From Pleurocapsa sp. MO_226.B13 (GTDB taxonomy: Bacteria > Cyanobacteriota > Cyanobacteriia > Cyanobacteriales > Xenococcaceae): a stretch of DNA of 26,211 nucleotides. The notes below the pieces were generated by a model. The model made no database searches. It saw only the letters and a list, made by a program, of their open reading frames with translations, and was not told the origin of the DNA. Positions 15,826 through 23,487 of the stretch are shown here, piece by piece (the stretch's first letter is position 1; the number at the start of each line of letters is the position of its first letter). The stretch covers positions 1 to 26,211 of the forward strand of contig JASJEI010000261.1 of NCBI GenBank assembly GCA_030064795.1, written 5' to 3'. Both the position numbers and the translations under genes were made by a program.

Positions 15826-15843
15826 GGATACCGCTTCGCATAT
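15826..15843. repeat. Dispersed repeat GGATACCGCTTCGCATAT, copy 1
   Basis: First of three copies, lying between the Uma2 fragment and the group II intron remnant. Confidence 0.55.
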
Positions 15844-15922
15844 GAGCTTAGGGGTTCAACACCCTGTAAGCGAACATTTACCCCACATTCGGCAGCCACA
15901 CAGAAAAAAGGAAGTGGCTTAT

Positions 15923-16009
15923 GGCGGAACTGATGAAGAATTTAACCTCATTCATGTACACCAGAAATGTCACAGACAAATACATGGTAAACGAGCAATG
16001 TCACGATAG
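15923..16009 (+). pseudogene. Intron-encoded protein, C-terminal HNH endonuclease tail
   Basis: GGTDEEFNLIHVHQKCHRQIHG is the second half of the HNH/zinc-finger endonuclease module that ends many group II intron reverse transcriptases; LIHVHQKCH carries the Asn/His and Cys positions. The frame ends with TAG three bases before domain V, the normal spacing. The upstream half with the first metal ligands and the reverse transcriptase is missing. Confidence 0.65.
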
Positions 16010-16012
16010 CTT

Positions 16013-16046
16013 GAGCCGTGTGATTGGAAACAGTCAAGCACGGTTC
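16013..16046 (+). ncRNA. Group II intron domain V
   Basis: A 34-base hairpin: GAGCCGTG pairs with CACGGTTC, followed by a two-base bulge AG on the 3' side, then TGATTG pairing with CAGTCA, closed by a GAAA tetraloop. The catalytic AGC triad lies in GAGCCG. All features of domain V are intact. Confidence 0.85.
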
Positions 16047-16047
16047 T

Positions 16048-16088
16048 TAGAGGGTGAGGATACGGCGACGTATTCCTCTCTACTCGAC
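16048..16088 (+). ncRNA. Group II intron domain VI and 3' splice site
   Basis: GAGGATACG and CGTATTCCTC pair across a GCGA loop, with GAG below pairing to CTC. The candidate branch-point A lies 7 bases from the 3' end in CTACTCGAC. The terminal AC matches the usual 3' dinucleotide, placing the 3' exon start at 16089. Confidence 0.7.
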
Positions 16089-16235
16089 AAGAAATATGGG
16101 CAGATGAAATCAATGTTATTTCCTCAGTTCAAGTCGAATCCAATAACTGGTTGGCAAATAAAGCTGCCAAAGTTGGGACTGATTCCTGTCAATTTGCATC
16201 GATCCATACCTGATGCACAATATTCAAAAAAATAG
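16089..16235 (+). pseudogene. TnpB (IS200/IS605 OrfB) fragment, 3' exon of the intron remnant
   Basis: Beginning at the predicted intron 3' boundary, the frame reads KKYGQMKSMLFPQFKS and later IKLPKLGLIPVNLHRSIPD, ending with TAG. FPQFKS and the LPKLG...LHRSIP strand are typical of the N-terminal third of TnpB, upstream of its nuclease lobes. About 48 codons remain. The group II intron fragment therefore sits in, or was brought next to, a TnpB gene that has lost both ends. Confidence 0.6.
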
Positions 16236-16242
16236 ATAGATC

Positions 16243-16270
16243 GTAGAGACGTAATATATTGCGTCTCTAC
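16243..16270. repeat. GTAGAGACG / CGTCTCTAC inverted repeat
   Basis: Nine-base perfect arms surround TAATATATTG, then AGGTTTTT. Palindromes with these GTAGAGACG arms are a frequent dispersed repeat in cyanobacterial genomes, from memory. The T run may also let it terminate transcription. Confidence 0.65.
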
Positions 16271-16533
16271 AGGTTTTTGCGGTCTACAGACTTCCTCAAC
16301 CTCAGTTTGATGAAAGATTTTTCCAGGAAATTTTGAAGCGATCTAGTAGTCATTCCAACGAAAGATATACTCTTTCCCTTTTACCTGTCCCAACCAATAA
16401 ATTTGAGGAACTTATCGAATTCACGTTCCTCAAAGCCAAAGACTTCAATAATTCGAGAAGATCGATGGGATTACTTGATAGAAATGGTTTAATATCGATT
16501 AGCATAAATTTTCGCTCTTTAATCCTTGGTTTC

Positions 16534-17235
16534 ATGCAGCTTAAAATTTCTCTTTCGCCTCGTGTCATTGTTAAATACTTAATAATTGTGGTGATTTTTT
16601 TGACCTTGGTGAGTACGGGAATTCAGATCGGCAAGTATGTTTTTGACTATCGAGCAGACTGGACGACGATGTTTAACTTAGATCGAGAATTAAACTTACC
16701 GACATGGTATTCTAGCTTTATGCTGGGGACTTGCTCTATTTTGCTCAAGACCATCGCTATTGGCAAAAAACGACAGGGCGATCGCTTTAGCCAAGATTGG
16801 CAATTATTATCTTCGATCTTTTTATTGCTGGCGATCGATGAAGTGCTGAGTATTCACGAAATTTTGATTATTCCCGAAGTCAGCAAAGCTCTCAATTTAC
16901 CCTGGTTTTTGCATTCGATGTGGGTGATTCCTGGTACGATCTTTGTGGTTTGGTTTGCCAGACGCTTTAGCCAATTTAGTTTTCATCTACCCTATAAATC
17001 TCGCCAGCATTTTTTCTCGGCAGCTTTTTTCTATGTCGGCGGTGCTTTGATTATGGAAATGGTCGGTAGCCACATCGCCGAAGCTGAAGGACAACAAAAC
17101 TTGCTCTACGCTTTAACTGCTACCCTCGAAGAAGTAATGGAAATGATCGGACTGATTATTTTTATCTACGGATTACTTTGTTATCTACGTCAGTGGCTCG
17201 ATAAGCTAGATTTGGAGATTACTATTGGCAAATAA
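16534..17235 (+). CDS. Six-helix membrane protein of unknown function
   Basis: From the ATG at 16534 the protein has 233 residues with six predicted membrane helices, at about 12-33, 57-75, 90-112, 122-143, 160-180 and 190-215. Acidic and His residues lie inside or next to helices: LLLAIDEVLSIHEIL, IMEMVGSHIAEAEG and TLEEVMEMIGL. These could form a metal site or proton path, but I do not recognise the family. The frame is open upstream to about 16273, with only a TTG at 16333. The extra stretch (YRLPQPQFDERFFQ through RRSMGLLDRNG) is soluble and could be an N-terminal domain or a leftover of another gene. It converges on the alpha/beta hydrolase with a 14-bp overlap. Confidence 0.6.
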   Translation: MQLKISLSPRVIVKYLIIVVIFLTLVSTGIQIGKYVFDYRADWTTMFNLDRELNLPTWYSSFMLGTCSILLKTIAIGKKRQGDRFSQDWQLLSSIFLLLAIDEVLSIHEILIIPEVSKALNLPWFLHSMWVIPGTIFVVWFARRFSQFSFHLPYKSRQHFFSAAFFYVGGALIMEMVGSHIAEAEGQQNLLYALTATLEEVMEMIGLIIFIYGLLCYLRQWLDKLDLEITIGK

Positions 17236-18058
17236 AATTAGCGATCGCCTGATTGACTAGATCGGGATATTCGGCAATTAAGAGATGTCCTGCTTCTGGT
17301 AGATGTAGGTGTTGTCCGAGAGGAAAACTATTGGCTAATTCTTCTCCCATTTCTCGGGTAAAACTAGGGTCTTTTCCCCCAGTAATGACCAGTACGGGGA
17401 TTTTTCGGGGAAAATAATGATGGCGTTGCCAAAAATTGTAGCCCCAAAAAATTTCTAGGGCTTGATAAGGATGAGATTTAGTCGGAACGGGACTTTCACC
17501 AAAAAACTGCTGCATTTTTTGATGAGTGCGATCGCTTGAGAGACGATTGGTAAGAGACTGTATTCCTGGTAAATGATAAAAATGCCTACCACCCCAAGCT
17601 AGAAATTTCATTAAGGGAATTTCCCACCACGGATCGAGATCGTGTGTGCCTCCAGCGATTAAAATTAAACCACTGGCACGATTGCGTCTTGCCCACTCCA
17701 AACCCAGGGGAGCACCGTAACTATGACAGCAGAGAATTGGTTGTTTAACTCGATAGCGTCGCAGCAGGCGAGTTAGATCTCGTCGATGTCTGCCCAAAGA
17801 ATAACGATTATAGGGAGTAGATTCTCCATGTCCAGCCAAATCGTAAGCTAAGACTTCTCTTTGGCGATGCTGAAAAAATTCATATTGCGCTCGCCAGTTA
17901 AAACGATTGCCCAAACCACCATGTAAAAATACGAACCCTGGAGTTTTACCTGCATGATAGCTAACCTGTAACTTGACGCGACGACGTAAATGCACCGACT
18001 CTCCCTGCAATAAATCGTCATTTTCCATATTGTTAAGCTGATTCATAAGCAATTTCAT
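17222..18058 (-). CDS. Alpha/beta-hydrolase fold protein
   Basis: A 278-residue hydrolase with the complete triad: nucleophile S113 in CCHSYGAPLG, D230 in ITGGKDPSF and H258 in LPEAGHLLIAEYP. The oxyanion-hole motif is FLHGGLGNR (44-52), and AYDLAGHGES (71-80) is typical. A cap region lies at about 140-215. The substrate is unknown. The ATG at 18058 is only 4 bp from the divergent start at 18063, leaving no promoter space; the later ATG at 18028 (MENDDLLQG) would be a reasonable alternative. Its 3' end overlaps the membrane protein gene by 14 bp. Confidence 0.85.
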   Translation of the reverse strand: MKLLMNQLNNMENDDLLQGESVHLRRRVKLQVSYHAGKTPGFVFLHGGLGNRFNWRAQYEFFQHRQREVLAYDLAGHGESTPYNRYSLGRHRRDLTRLLRRYRVKQPILCCHSYGAPLGLEWARRNRASGLILIAGGTHDLDPWWEIPLMKFLAWGGRHFYHLPGIQSLTNRLSSDRTHQKMQQFFGESPVPTKSHPYQALEIFWGYNFWQRHHYFPRKIPVLVITGGKDPSFTREMGEELANSFPLGQHLHLPEAGHLLIAEYPDLVNQAIANFICQ

Positions 18059-18062
18059 CGTT

Positions 18063-18704
18063 ATGAAAAAATCCCGAACTCAAATAGGATTATGGCTGGT
18101 TGCTACGTTAACTGCCATAGTCGGTATTTTAAATTTAATTTCCGCTGTTACTCCTGGTTTTCCAGAACGAATTGCCATCCTACAAAAAATCTATCCGTTT
18201 GAAGTCAGGGCGGGGAGTCATATTTTTGCTGCGGTTAGTGGTTTTATTCTCTTGACTCTGGCTTCGCGGTTGTTACGACGCAAACGAGTCGCCTGGATAC
18301 TGACCATAATTTTATTAATTATTTCGATCGCTTCTCATTTGCTCAAGGGATTAGATATTGAAGAGACTATTTTGCCTGTCGTGCTGTTAGTTTTATTAAT
18401 AATACTCAGAAAAGATTTTACAGCGCGATCGGATCGTCCTTCAATTGCCCAAGGGGTAAGGGTTTTAATTGGTGCGGTGCTGTTTACCCTGGCTTATGGT
18501 ACGGCAGGTTTTTTACTTATGGAAAGGCAATACACCACAGAGTTTAATTTAGCTCAAGCTGCCTTTCAGACTCTAACTATCTTCTTTACTACCGATAACG
18601 GCGGATTAAAAGCCACTACCCGCTTTGGTAGTTTTTTTATTACTTCTCTTTATATTGTCGGCATATTGTCGGCGCAAGTACAATTATCTATGCAGTCTGG
18701 ATGA
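18063..18704 (+). CDS. DUF2156/MprF-like protein, membrane half (split gene, 5' part)
   Basis: The frame encodes about six hydrophobic helices (for example LWLVATLTAIVGILNLISAV, AGSHIFAAVSGFILLTLASRL, AWILTIILLIISIASHLL) and resembles the membrane part of DUF2156 proteins related to lysylphosphatidylglycerol synthase MprF. The normal sequence ends at SLYIVG. An exact 11-bp duplication at 18652-18673 shifts the frame to LSAQVQLSMQSG and a TGA. Without one copy the frame continues as GASTIIYAVWMILRPV into the next open frame. The stop overlaps the next ATG as ATGA, so reinitiation could still give the second half. Confidence 0.8.
   Translation: MKKSRTQIGLWLVATLTAIVGILNLISAVTPGFPERIAILQKIYPFEVRAGSHIFAAVSGFILLTLASRLLRRKRVAWILTIILLIISIASHLLKGLDIEETILPVVLLVLLIILRKDFTARSDRPSIAQGVRVLIGAVLFTLAYGTAGFLLMERQYTTEFNLAQAAFQTLTIFFTTDNGGLKATTRFGSFFITSLYIVGILSAQVQLSMQSG
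18652..18673 (+). repeat. 11-bp tandem duplication causing a frameshift
   Basis: ATATTGTCGGC occurs twice without gap, at 18652-18662 and 18663-18673. Eleven is not a multiple of three; deletion of either copy joins the two halves of the DUF2156 gene in one frame. Confidence 0.9.
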
Positions 18705-19834
18705 TATTGCGCCCCGTATTGCTACAGGTGGGAGGTACAGAATTAGAAAGAGAACGAGCTTTAAACATTATTAAACAGCACGGGCGTTCTTCTCTCGCTC
18801 ATTTTTGTTTGCTTCCCGATAAAAGTTACTATTTTTCTCCCACGGGAAAAACTGTAATTGCCTACGTACCCAAAGGTATAGGCGCGATCGCTTTAGGAGA
18901 TCCTATTGGCGCAGCAGAAGATCTTAAAGAGGCAATTATTGGTTACAAAGAATTTTGCGATCGCAATGATTGGGATCCCGCTTTTTATCAAACTTTGCCC
19001 GACAATCTAGATTTATATAAGTCTTTGGGTTTTAAGGCGGTCAAAATTGGCGAAGAAGCAATTGTCAATCTGCAAACCTTTACTACTCAAGGAAAACCAG
19101 GACGCAATCTCAGAAATTCTCTCAATCGGTTTCATAAGTTAGGCTATCAGGTTAAGTTTACTAAGCCACCCATTAGCAATGAACTATTAGACCGATTAAA
19201 AATAATTAGCGATCGCTGGCTTAGTGAAATGCAGGGATCGGAAAAACGCTTTTCTTTAGGTTGGTTTGACTATAACTACCTGGGTAATTGCGAACTAGCT
19301 ACCGTAGAAAGCCAGTCGGGAGAGATAATCGCCTTTACTAATATCGTTCCCGAATATCAGCTGAATGAAGTTACCATCGATCTGATGCGGAAGTTGGATA
19401 ATACAGAACATGGTGTGATGGAATTTCTGTTTGTGTCTTTATTCAAGCATTACCAAGAACTTAATTATGATAGTTTCAATCTGGGTTTATCTGCCCTGGC
19501 GGGACTCAAGAAAAACCCAAGTTCTCGCTTAGAAACAGGAATTGATTATCTCTACAAACATCTCAATCGCTTTTACAACTTTCAAGGGATACACGGCTTT
19601 AAAGATAAATTCAATCCTCGCTGGGAATCTCGATATCTTATTTACCCCAGTCTGGCTGCTTTGCCCGATGTCGTGGTGGCGTTAATTAGGGCAGATTCGG
19701 GCGATTGCGAAGCTAGCCGTCCTAAAGGATACCGCTACGCATATAGGCATCGTCTTTGGGACTATTTTAAACCAGGAGCTAATACATTTCATATTTCAAC
19801 AAGGTACAGGGAATTGCACCATTGTAGAGTTTGA
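18701..19834 (+). CDS. DUF2156 (LPG synthase C-terminal-like) acyl/aminoacyltransferase half (split gene, 3' part)
   Basis: The first residues MILRPVLL are the end of the last membrane segment; the soluble domain follows. It matches the DUF2156 GNAT-like fold of MprF: GIGAIALGDPIG, then YQTLPDNLDLYKSLGFKAVKIGEEA, GKPGRNLRNSLNRFHKLGY, LGWFDYNY, FTNIVPEYQLNEVTIDLMR and KDKFNPRWESRYLIYP. In MprF this domain transfers an amino acid from tRNA to phosphatidylglycerol; the cyanobacterial role is not known. After ALIRADSG the protein should end. A dispersed repeat (19727-19747) adds GYRYAYRH, and the last 18 codons are antisense to the methyltransferase gene, so the native end is altered. ATG 18701 overlaps the upstream TGA. 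Confidence 0.8.
   Translation: MILRPVLLQVGGTELERERALNIIKQHGRSSLAHFCLLPDKSYYFSPTGKTVIAYVPKGIGAIALGDPIGAAEDLKEAIIGYKEFCDRNDWDPAFYQTLPDNLDLYKSLGFKAVKIGEEAIVNLQTFTTQGKPGRNLRNSLNRFHKLGYQVKFTKPPISNELLDRLKIISDRWLSEMQGSEKRFSLGWFDYNYLGNCELATVESQSGEIIAFTNIVPEYQLNEVTIDLMRKLDNTEHGVMEFLFVSLFKHYQELNYDSFNLGLSALAGLKKNPSSRLETGIDYLYKHLNRFYNFQGIHGFKDKFNPRWESRYLIYPSLAALPDVVVALIRADSGDCEASRPKGYRYAYRHRLWDYFKPGANTFHISTRYRELHHCRV
19727..19747. repeat. Dispersed repeat GGATACCGCT(A/T)CGCATAT, copy 2, inside coding sequence
   Basis: The same 17-18-base core occurs at 15826-15843, here, and at 25314-25332, always in this orientation. Here it is read through as GYRYAYR near the C-terminus of the DUF2156 protein, beyond the conserved domain. 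Confidence 0.6.
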
Positions 19835-20900
19835 CGCGCTTAGAAGTCCTCAATCCTACTTGTTTAGATAGTTTCATACTCCCCGTCAGGATATATGCCG
19901 TCCAACCTTTAAATCTCTGTTTGAAGATATCACCCAAGAGTTTATACAATTCTCCTAATTCGGCTTCTTTGCCCAATCTCACGCCATAGGGAGGATTGCA
20001 AATCAACACTCCGCGATCGCTTGGTGGTTCGATACTAGAGATATCCTGACGAGCAAATTTTACATGGTCTTCTAGTCCAGAATTCTCCGCATTAACAAAA
20101 GCCTGTCGAATTACCTGAAGATCGCGATCGCTACCGATAATTGGCACATCGAGATGATTTTTTTGTTGACTGCTAGCTTCTTTAATTAAACTTTGCCACA
20201 GTTGATGGTCGTAATCCAACCAGGTTTGAAATCCAAAGTTACGGTATAAGCCAGGGGCGGTATTTAAACCTTTTAAAGCTGCTTCGATGGGTAATGTCCC
20301 GCTACCACACATCGGATCGAAAAAAGCTAAATCTGGTGTCCATTCTGCCAGATCTAGTAAAGCGGATGCTAGAGTCTCTTTCATCGGTGCTGCACCGATC
20401 GCAGGACGATATCCCCGACGATGTAAACTAGAACCCGAACTATCTAAACTTAAAATGCAGTGCTTTTGGTCGATATGAGCATTAATCAATAAATCGGGGT
20501 TTTCTGTATCTACGCTAGAACGTTTGCCTCCCCTGCGCTTCTGCCAGTCGGTAATCGCGTTTTTAATTTGTAGGGCGGTAAAGTGAGTGTGGTTGAGGTG
20601 TTTATTTTTCCCCGTACAGCTAACAGCTAAGGTCATATTGGGAGTTATATATTCATCCCAGTCAAGCTTTTGCACGTTGCGATAAAGTTCATCTCCATTA
20701 AAACTCTTGACCCGTGCGATCGGCATCAAAATCCGAAAAGTCGTCCTCGTCCAGAGATTAGCCTTATATAGTAATGCCTTGTCTCCCTGGAAATGAACTC
20801 CTGTAAAGTCGGTACGGACATCCTTTGCCCCTATTTGTTTTAATTCTCTTGCAGTAACTTCTTCTAAACCGCGAGATACTGTAGCAAAGTAGTTTTTCAT
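19779..20900 (-). CDS. THUMP-domain class I SAM-dependent RNA methyltransferase (RlmL-like)
   Basis: The 373-residue protein has an N-terminal ferredoxin-like/THUMP region (YFATVSRGLEEVTARELKQIG; TRTTFRILMPIARVKSFNGDELY) and a Rossmann methyltransferase domain. Motif I is DPMCGSGTLPIEAA (195-208). Motif IV is NPPYGVRLG (302-310), the signature of N2-guanine or N6-adenine RNA methylation. LHRRGYRPA (159-167) is the conserved linker. This architecture matches the N-terminal half of RlmKL/YcbY, which makes m2G2445 in 23S rRNA, so a 23S guanine-N2 methyltransferase is the best guess. The C-terminus LYNGAIPCTLLKYEMY is normal. Its 3' end overlaps the convergent DUF2156 frame by 56 bp. ATG at 20900. 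Confidence 0.9.
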   Translation of the reverse strand: MKNYFATVSRGLEEVTARELKQIGAKDVRTDFTGVHFQGDKALLYKANLWTRTTFRILMPIARVKSFNGDELYRNVQKLDWDEYITPNMTLAVSCTGKNKHLNHTHFTALQIKNAITDWQKRRGGKRSSVDTENPDLLINAHIDQKHCILSLDSSGSSLHRRGYRPAIGAAPMKETLASALLDLAEWTPDLAFFDPMCGSGTLPIEAALKGLNTAPGLYRNFGFQTWLDYDHQLWQSLIKEASSQQKNHLDVPIIGSDRDLQVIRQAFVNAENSGLEDHVKFARQDISSIEPPSDRGVLICNPPYGVRLGKEAELGELYKLLGDIFKQRFKGWTAYILTGSMKLSKQVGLRTSKRVKLYNGAIPCTLLKYEMY

Positions 20901-20941
20901 ACACTTAATTTAAGTTAGCTTCCTTGAGATCGACTTTTAGA

Positions 20942-20962
20942 AGCTATTAGCTATTAGCTATG
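20942..20962. repeat. Heptamer repeat AGCTATT x3
   Basis: Three contiguous units (the last AGCTATG) lie upstream of the methyltransferase gene. It is a third heptamer family in the window. Confidence 0.55.
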
Positions 20963-21041
20963 AGCCTTTTTGATTATAAATTGATTAGTTATGTTACAAA
21001 TTAAATTTAATTAACTTTATTTATCTACATCTGCTCTAATT

Positions 21042-21643
21042 TCACTTGCTAGCAAGATTACGATCCATCACAGCGTGAAATCCTCCTGCGCTTACCATAC
21101 CTGTTTCAAAAGGATTCATGTTAAAGTCACCAATAACTAAAGTGCGATCGTGTCCTACTCTTACCTCTGCTTCTTCAATTGATTGAACCACATTAACACA
21201 TTCAAATATTTGTTCCTTATCTTGCATACGTAGTTTGCTAGGTAAGTGTAGGGCGACTAGGATAAAATCATTGCCAATAGGAGGAGAAATCCGTCTCATA
21301 GATGTTCGACCGTCATCTTTTACTAAAGTGATATATTCTGGCGGATATCGATAAAAAAAGGATAAATAGGCAGAAGGATTGAATGGTGCGAGATATTTTC
21401 TTTCTAGATCGGGATTAATCGCTTGTAAAATTTTGACATCTGATAATTCACATTCGGCTAAGACTAAGATGTCTATGTCGTGGATATGACAAAGTAGTAC
21501 TAAGCTTAGACGCACTAAAGTTACCTATTCTATTCCTTCTCCATAAGGCGTTTGAGGATTTCAAAGTGCAATGTAAATGCGTCTAAGCTTATTTCTTCCA
21601 GTAAGGGCTTTTTATTGATATTCCAAAATAATATATTGGTCAT
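21042..21643 (-). pseudogene. Endonuclease/exonuclease/phosphatase-family gene, interrupted and 3'-truncated
   Basis: Starting at ATG 21643 the sequence reads MTNILFWNINKKPLLEEI. It is interrupted by the 89 bp at 21503-21591 and resumes VLLCHIHDIDILVLAECE. With the insert removed the frame is continuous for 170 codons, through ALHLPSKLRM and VIGDFNMNPFETGMVSAGG, the EEP Asp/Asn motif. The stop at 21042 comes about half-way along a normal EEP protein of this type; the C-terminal SDH motif region is missing and is not found downstream. With the insert in place, the only usable start for the remainder is a GTG at 21515, inside the insert. Two independent lesions make it non-functional. Confidence 0.85.
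21503..21589. mobile_element. 87-bp MITE-like element with 12-bp perfect terminal inverted repeats and TA target duplication
   Basis: AGCTTAGACGCA at 21503-21514 and TGCGTCTAAGCT at 21578-21589 are exact inverse copies, each flanked outside by TA (21501-21502 and 21590-21591). Excision leaving one TA restores GAAATAGTACTA, and with it the reading frame of the surrounding gene. TA duplication points to the IS630/Tc1-mariner group as the source of the transposase. No coding sequence lies inside. Confidence 0.88.
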
Positions 21644-21671
21644 CTATATAAAAAATAGAATCAGCTAGTAG

Positions 21672-21698
21672 GTTGGGTAGCGCGAAGCAAAACCCAAC
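21672..21698. repeat. GTTGGGT / ACCCAAC palindromic repeat
   Basis: Seven-base perfect arms around AGCGCGAAGCAAA. Palindromes with TAGGTTGGGT...ACCCAAC arms are common dispersed repeats in cyanobacteria, from memory. The rest of 21644-21914 shows two HIP1 sites and no gene. Confidence 0.55.
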
Positions 21699-21914
21699 GC
21701 GATCGCTTTTTAAAAACAAAATAACCGATTTAGGAGTAATAAACTTTTTAATAATAATGCGATCGCACTTATCGAACTAGTTTTAATTCCTGTGTTTCTG
21801 CTGTTTTGATGACTGGTGATTCTATATCCCCATGGGTGTAATTTAACCAAGGGCTTTGGAATCGACATTAGTTTATGTATAGGATATTCAATAAAGACAC
21901 TGTATAAATCGATC

Positions 21915-22163
21915 ATGTCTCAAACACCAGACCAATATCTATCCCCAGAAGAATCAGCCGATGTCGAAGCAGCCTTGCTCACATCCTCGGAAAAGTTTCT
22001 GACTCGTTTGACTATCTCTTCCCAAAGACTGCTACAAAAGATCGCCCAAGATTATCAAATTTCTGTAGAAGAACTGTCTCACAAGCAAATCATTGAATGG
22101 TTTGAAAATGATAGCAAAGTCAAACGGGAACAGGGTGAGGATGCGGGAACTTTAAGATGGTAA
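21915..22163 (+). CDS. Small uncharacterised protein upstream of ispG
   Basis: From ATG 21915 the frame gives 82 residues, starting MSQTPDQYLSPEESADVEAALL. It is charged and helical: two helices around EESADVEAALLTSSEKFLTRLT and SSQRLLQKIAQDYQ, then ISVEELSHKQIIEWFENDSK. A longer frame reaches an ATG at 21816, but that extension has no helical or conserved look. No membrane segment or known motif is seen. It lies 80 bp before ispG on the same strand, so it may share its promoter. I do not recognise the family; composition and position suggest a real cyanobacterial protein. Confidence 0.65.
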   Translation: MSQTPDQYLSPEESADVEAALLTSSEKFLTRLTISSQRLLQKIAQDYQISVEELSHKQIIEWFENDSKVKREQGEDAGTLRW

Positions 22164-22243
22164 GTTTTAGCTACGACAAACCCGTAAAATAGAACGTAAA
22201 TTATAGATTTACAATTCTTGCTTTTTCGCAATAGCTAATCGTT

Positions 22244-23461
22244 ATGCAAACTCTGGATAATCCCAATCTAACTAACACTACAGCTTTTGATACTACTATC
22301 CACAGAAGAAAAACTCGCCCAGTCAAAGTTGGCGACATAACTATCGGCGGTGGTAATCCTGTCGTAGTGCAGTCGATGATTAATGAAGATACCTTGGATG
22401 TAGATGGCTCGGTAGCAGCAATTCGCCGTCTGCATGAGATTGGTTGCGAAATTGTGCGGGTAACAGTGCCTAGTATGGCTCATGCTAAAGCATTAGCCGA
22501 AATCAAGCAAAAGTTAGCCGAGACTTATCAAACCGTACCTCTGGTTGCTGACGTGCATCACAATGGGATGAAAATCGCCCTAGAGGTGGCAAAGCACGTC
22601 GATAAAGTAAGAATTAATCCTGGGTTGTATGTCTTTGAAAAACCCAAGAGCGATCGCACTGAATATACACCAAGCGAATTTGCCGAAATTGGGGCTAAAA
22701 TTCGCGAAACTCTCGAACCTTTGGTAATTTCCTTACGCGACCAAAATAAGGCGATGCGGATCGGGGTCAATCATGGCTCTCTATCCGAAAGAATGCTCTT
22801 TACCTATGGTGATACTCCTGAAGGAATGGTAGAGTCGGCACTAGAATTTATTAAGATTTGTGAATCTTTGGATTTTTATAATATAGTTTTATCCCTAAAA
22901 GCTTCTCGCGTACCCGTAATGCTGGCTGCCTATCGCCTGATGGTACATAGAATGAATGAATTGGGGATGGAATATCCACTGCATTTGGGCGTTACCGAAG
23001 CAGGAGATGGGGAGTATGGCAGAATCAAGTCTACAGCGGGGATTGGGACTCTCCTGGCTCAAGGAATTGGCGATACAATTCGCGTTTCTCTAACCGAACC
23101 TCCTGAAAAAGAAATTCCCGTCTGCTACAGCATCCTGCAAGCTTTGGGACTGCGGAAAACTATGGTAGAGTATGTCGCCTGCCCTTCTTGTGGTCGTACT
23201 TTATTCAATTTAGAAGAAGTTCTGCACAAAGTCCGCGAAGCTACCAAACATCTGACGGGGTTAGATATTGCAGTGATGGGTTGTATTGTTAATGGCCCAG
23301 GAGAAATGGCCGATGCCGACTATGGATACGTGGGTAAGCAACCAGGCTATATTTCTCTCTATCGAGGTCGCGAGGAAATTAAAAAAGTTCCTGAAGATCG
23401 CGGTGTGGAAGAATTAATTAATTTAATTAAAGCCGATGGACGCTGGGTAGAACCAGAATAA
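22244..23461 (+). CDS. ispG: (E)-4-hydroxy-3-methylbut-2-enyl-diphosphate synthase, ferredoxin-type
   Basis: IspG (GcpE) converts methylerythritol cyclodiphosphate to HMBPP in the non-mevalonate isoprenoid pathway, using a 4Fe-4S cluster. The cluster ligands are visible: C313 and C316 in ACPSCGRTL and C347 in [11 protein letters not shown], with E354 as the fourth ligand. TIM-barrel motifs are intact: [48 protein letters not shown] and [11 protein letters not shown]. At 405 residues it is the short bacterial/cyanobacterial form without the plant insert; cyanobacterial enzymes take electrons from ferredoxin. ATG at 22244. Confidence 0.98.
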   Translation: MQTLDNPNLTNTTAFDTTIHRRKTRPVKVGDITIGGGNPVVVQSMINEDTLDVDGSVAAIRRLHEIGCEIVRVTVPSMAHAKALAEIKQKLAETYQTVPLVADVHHNGMKIALEVAKHVDKVRINPGLYVFEKPKSDRTEYTPSEFAEIGAKIRETLEPLVISLRDQNKAMRIGVNHGSLSERMLFTYGDTPEGMVESALEFIKICESLDFYNIVLSLKASRVPVMLAAYRLMVHRMNELGMEYPLHLGVTEAGDGEYGRIKSTAGIGTLLAQGIGDTIRVSLTEPPEKEIPVCYSILQALGLRKTMVEYVACPSCGRTLFNLEEVLHKVREATKHLTGLDIAVMGCIVNGPGEMADADYGYVGKQPGYISLYRGREEIKKVPEDRGVEELINLIKADGRWVEPE

Positions 23462-23487
23462 GGAACGAGGAAAAAAATCGACTTCTA

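Larger units (their letters stand above)
15923..16088 (+). mobile_element. Group II intron, 3' remnant (HNH tail, domains V and VI)
   Basis: The segment has the order expected at the end of a bacterial group II intron: the last codons of the intron-encoded protein, then domain V, domain VI and a 3' end CTACTCGAC. The left limit is set at the first recognisable codon; the true fragment may start somewhat earlier. The 5' exon, domains I-III and the reverse transcriptase are not in the window, so it cannot splice alone. Confidence 0.75.

Noticed and set aside
15846..15863. tRNA-like T-arm (AGGGGTTCAACACCCT)
   Set aside because: No acceptor stem, anticodon arm or cloverleaf can be drawn around it.
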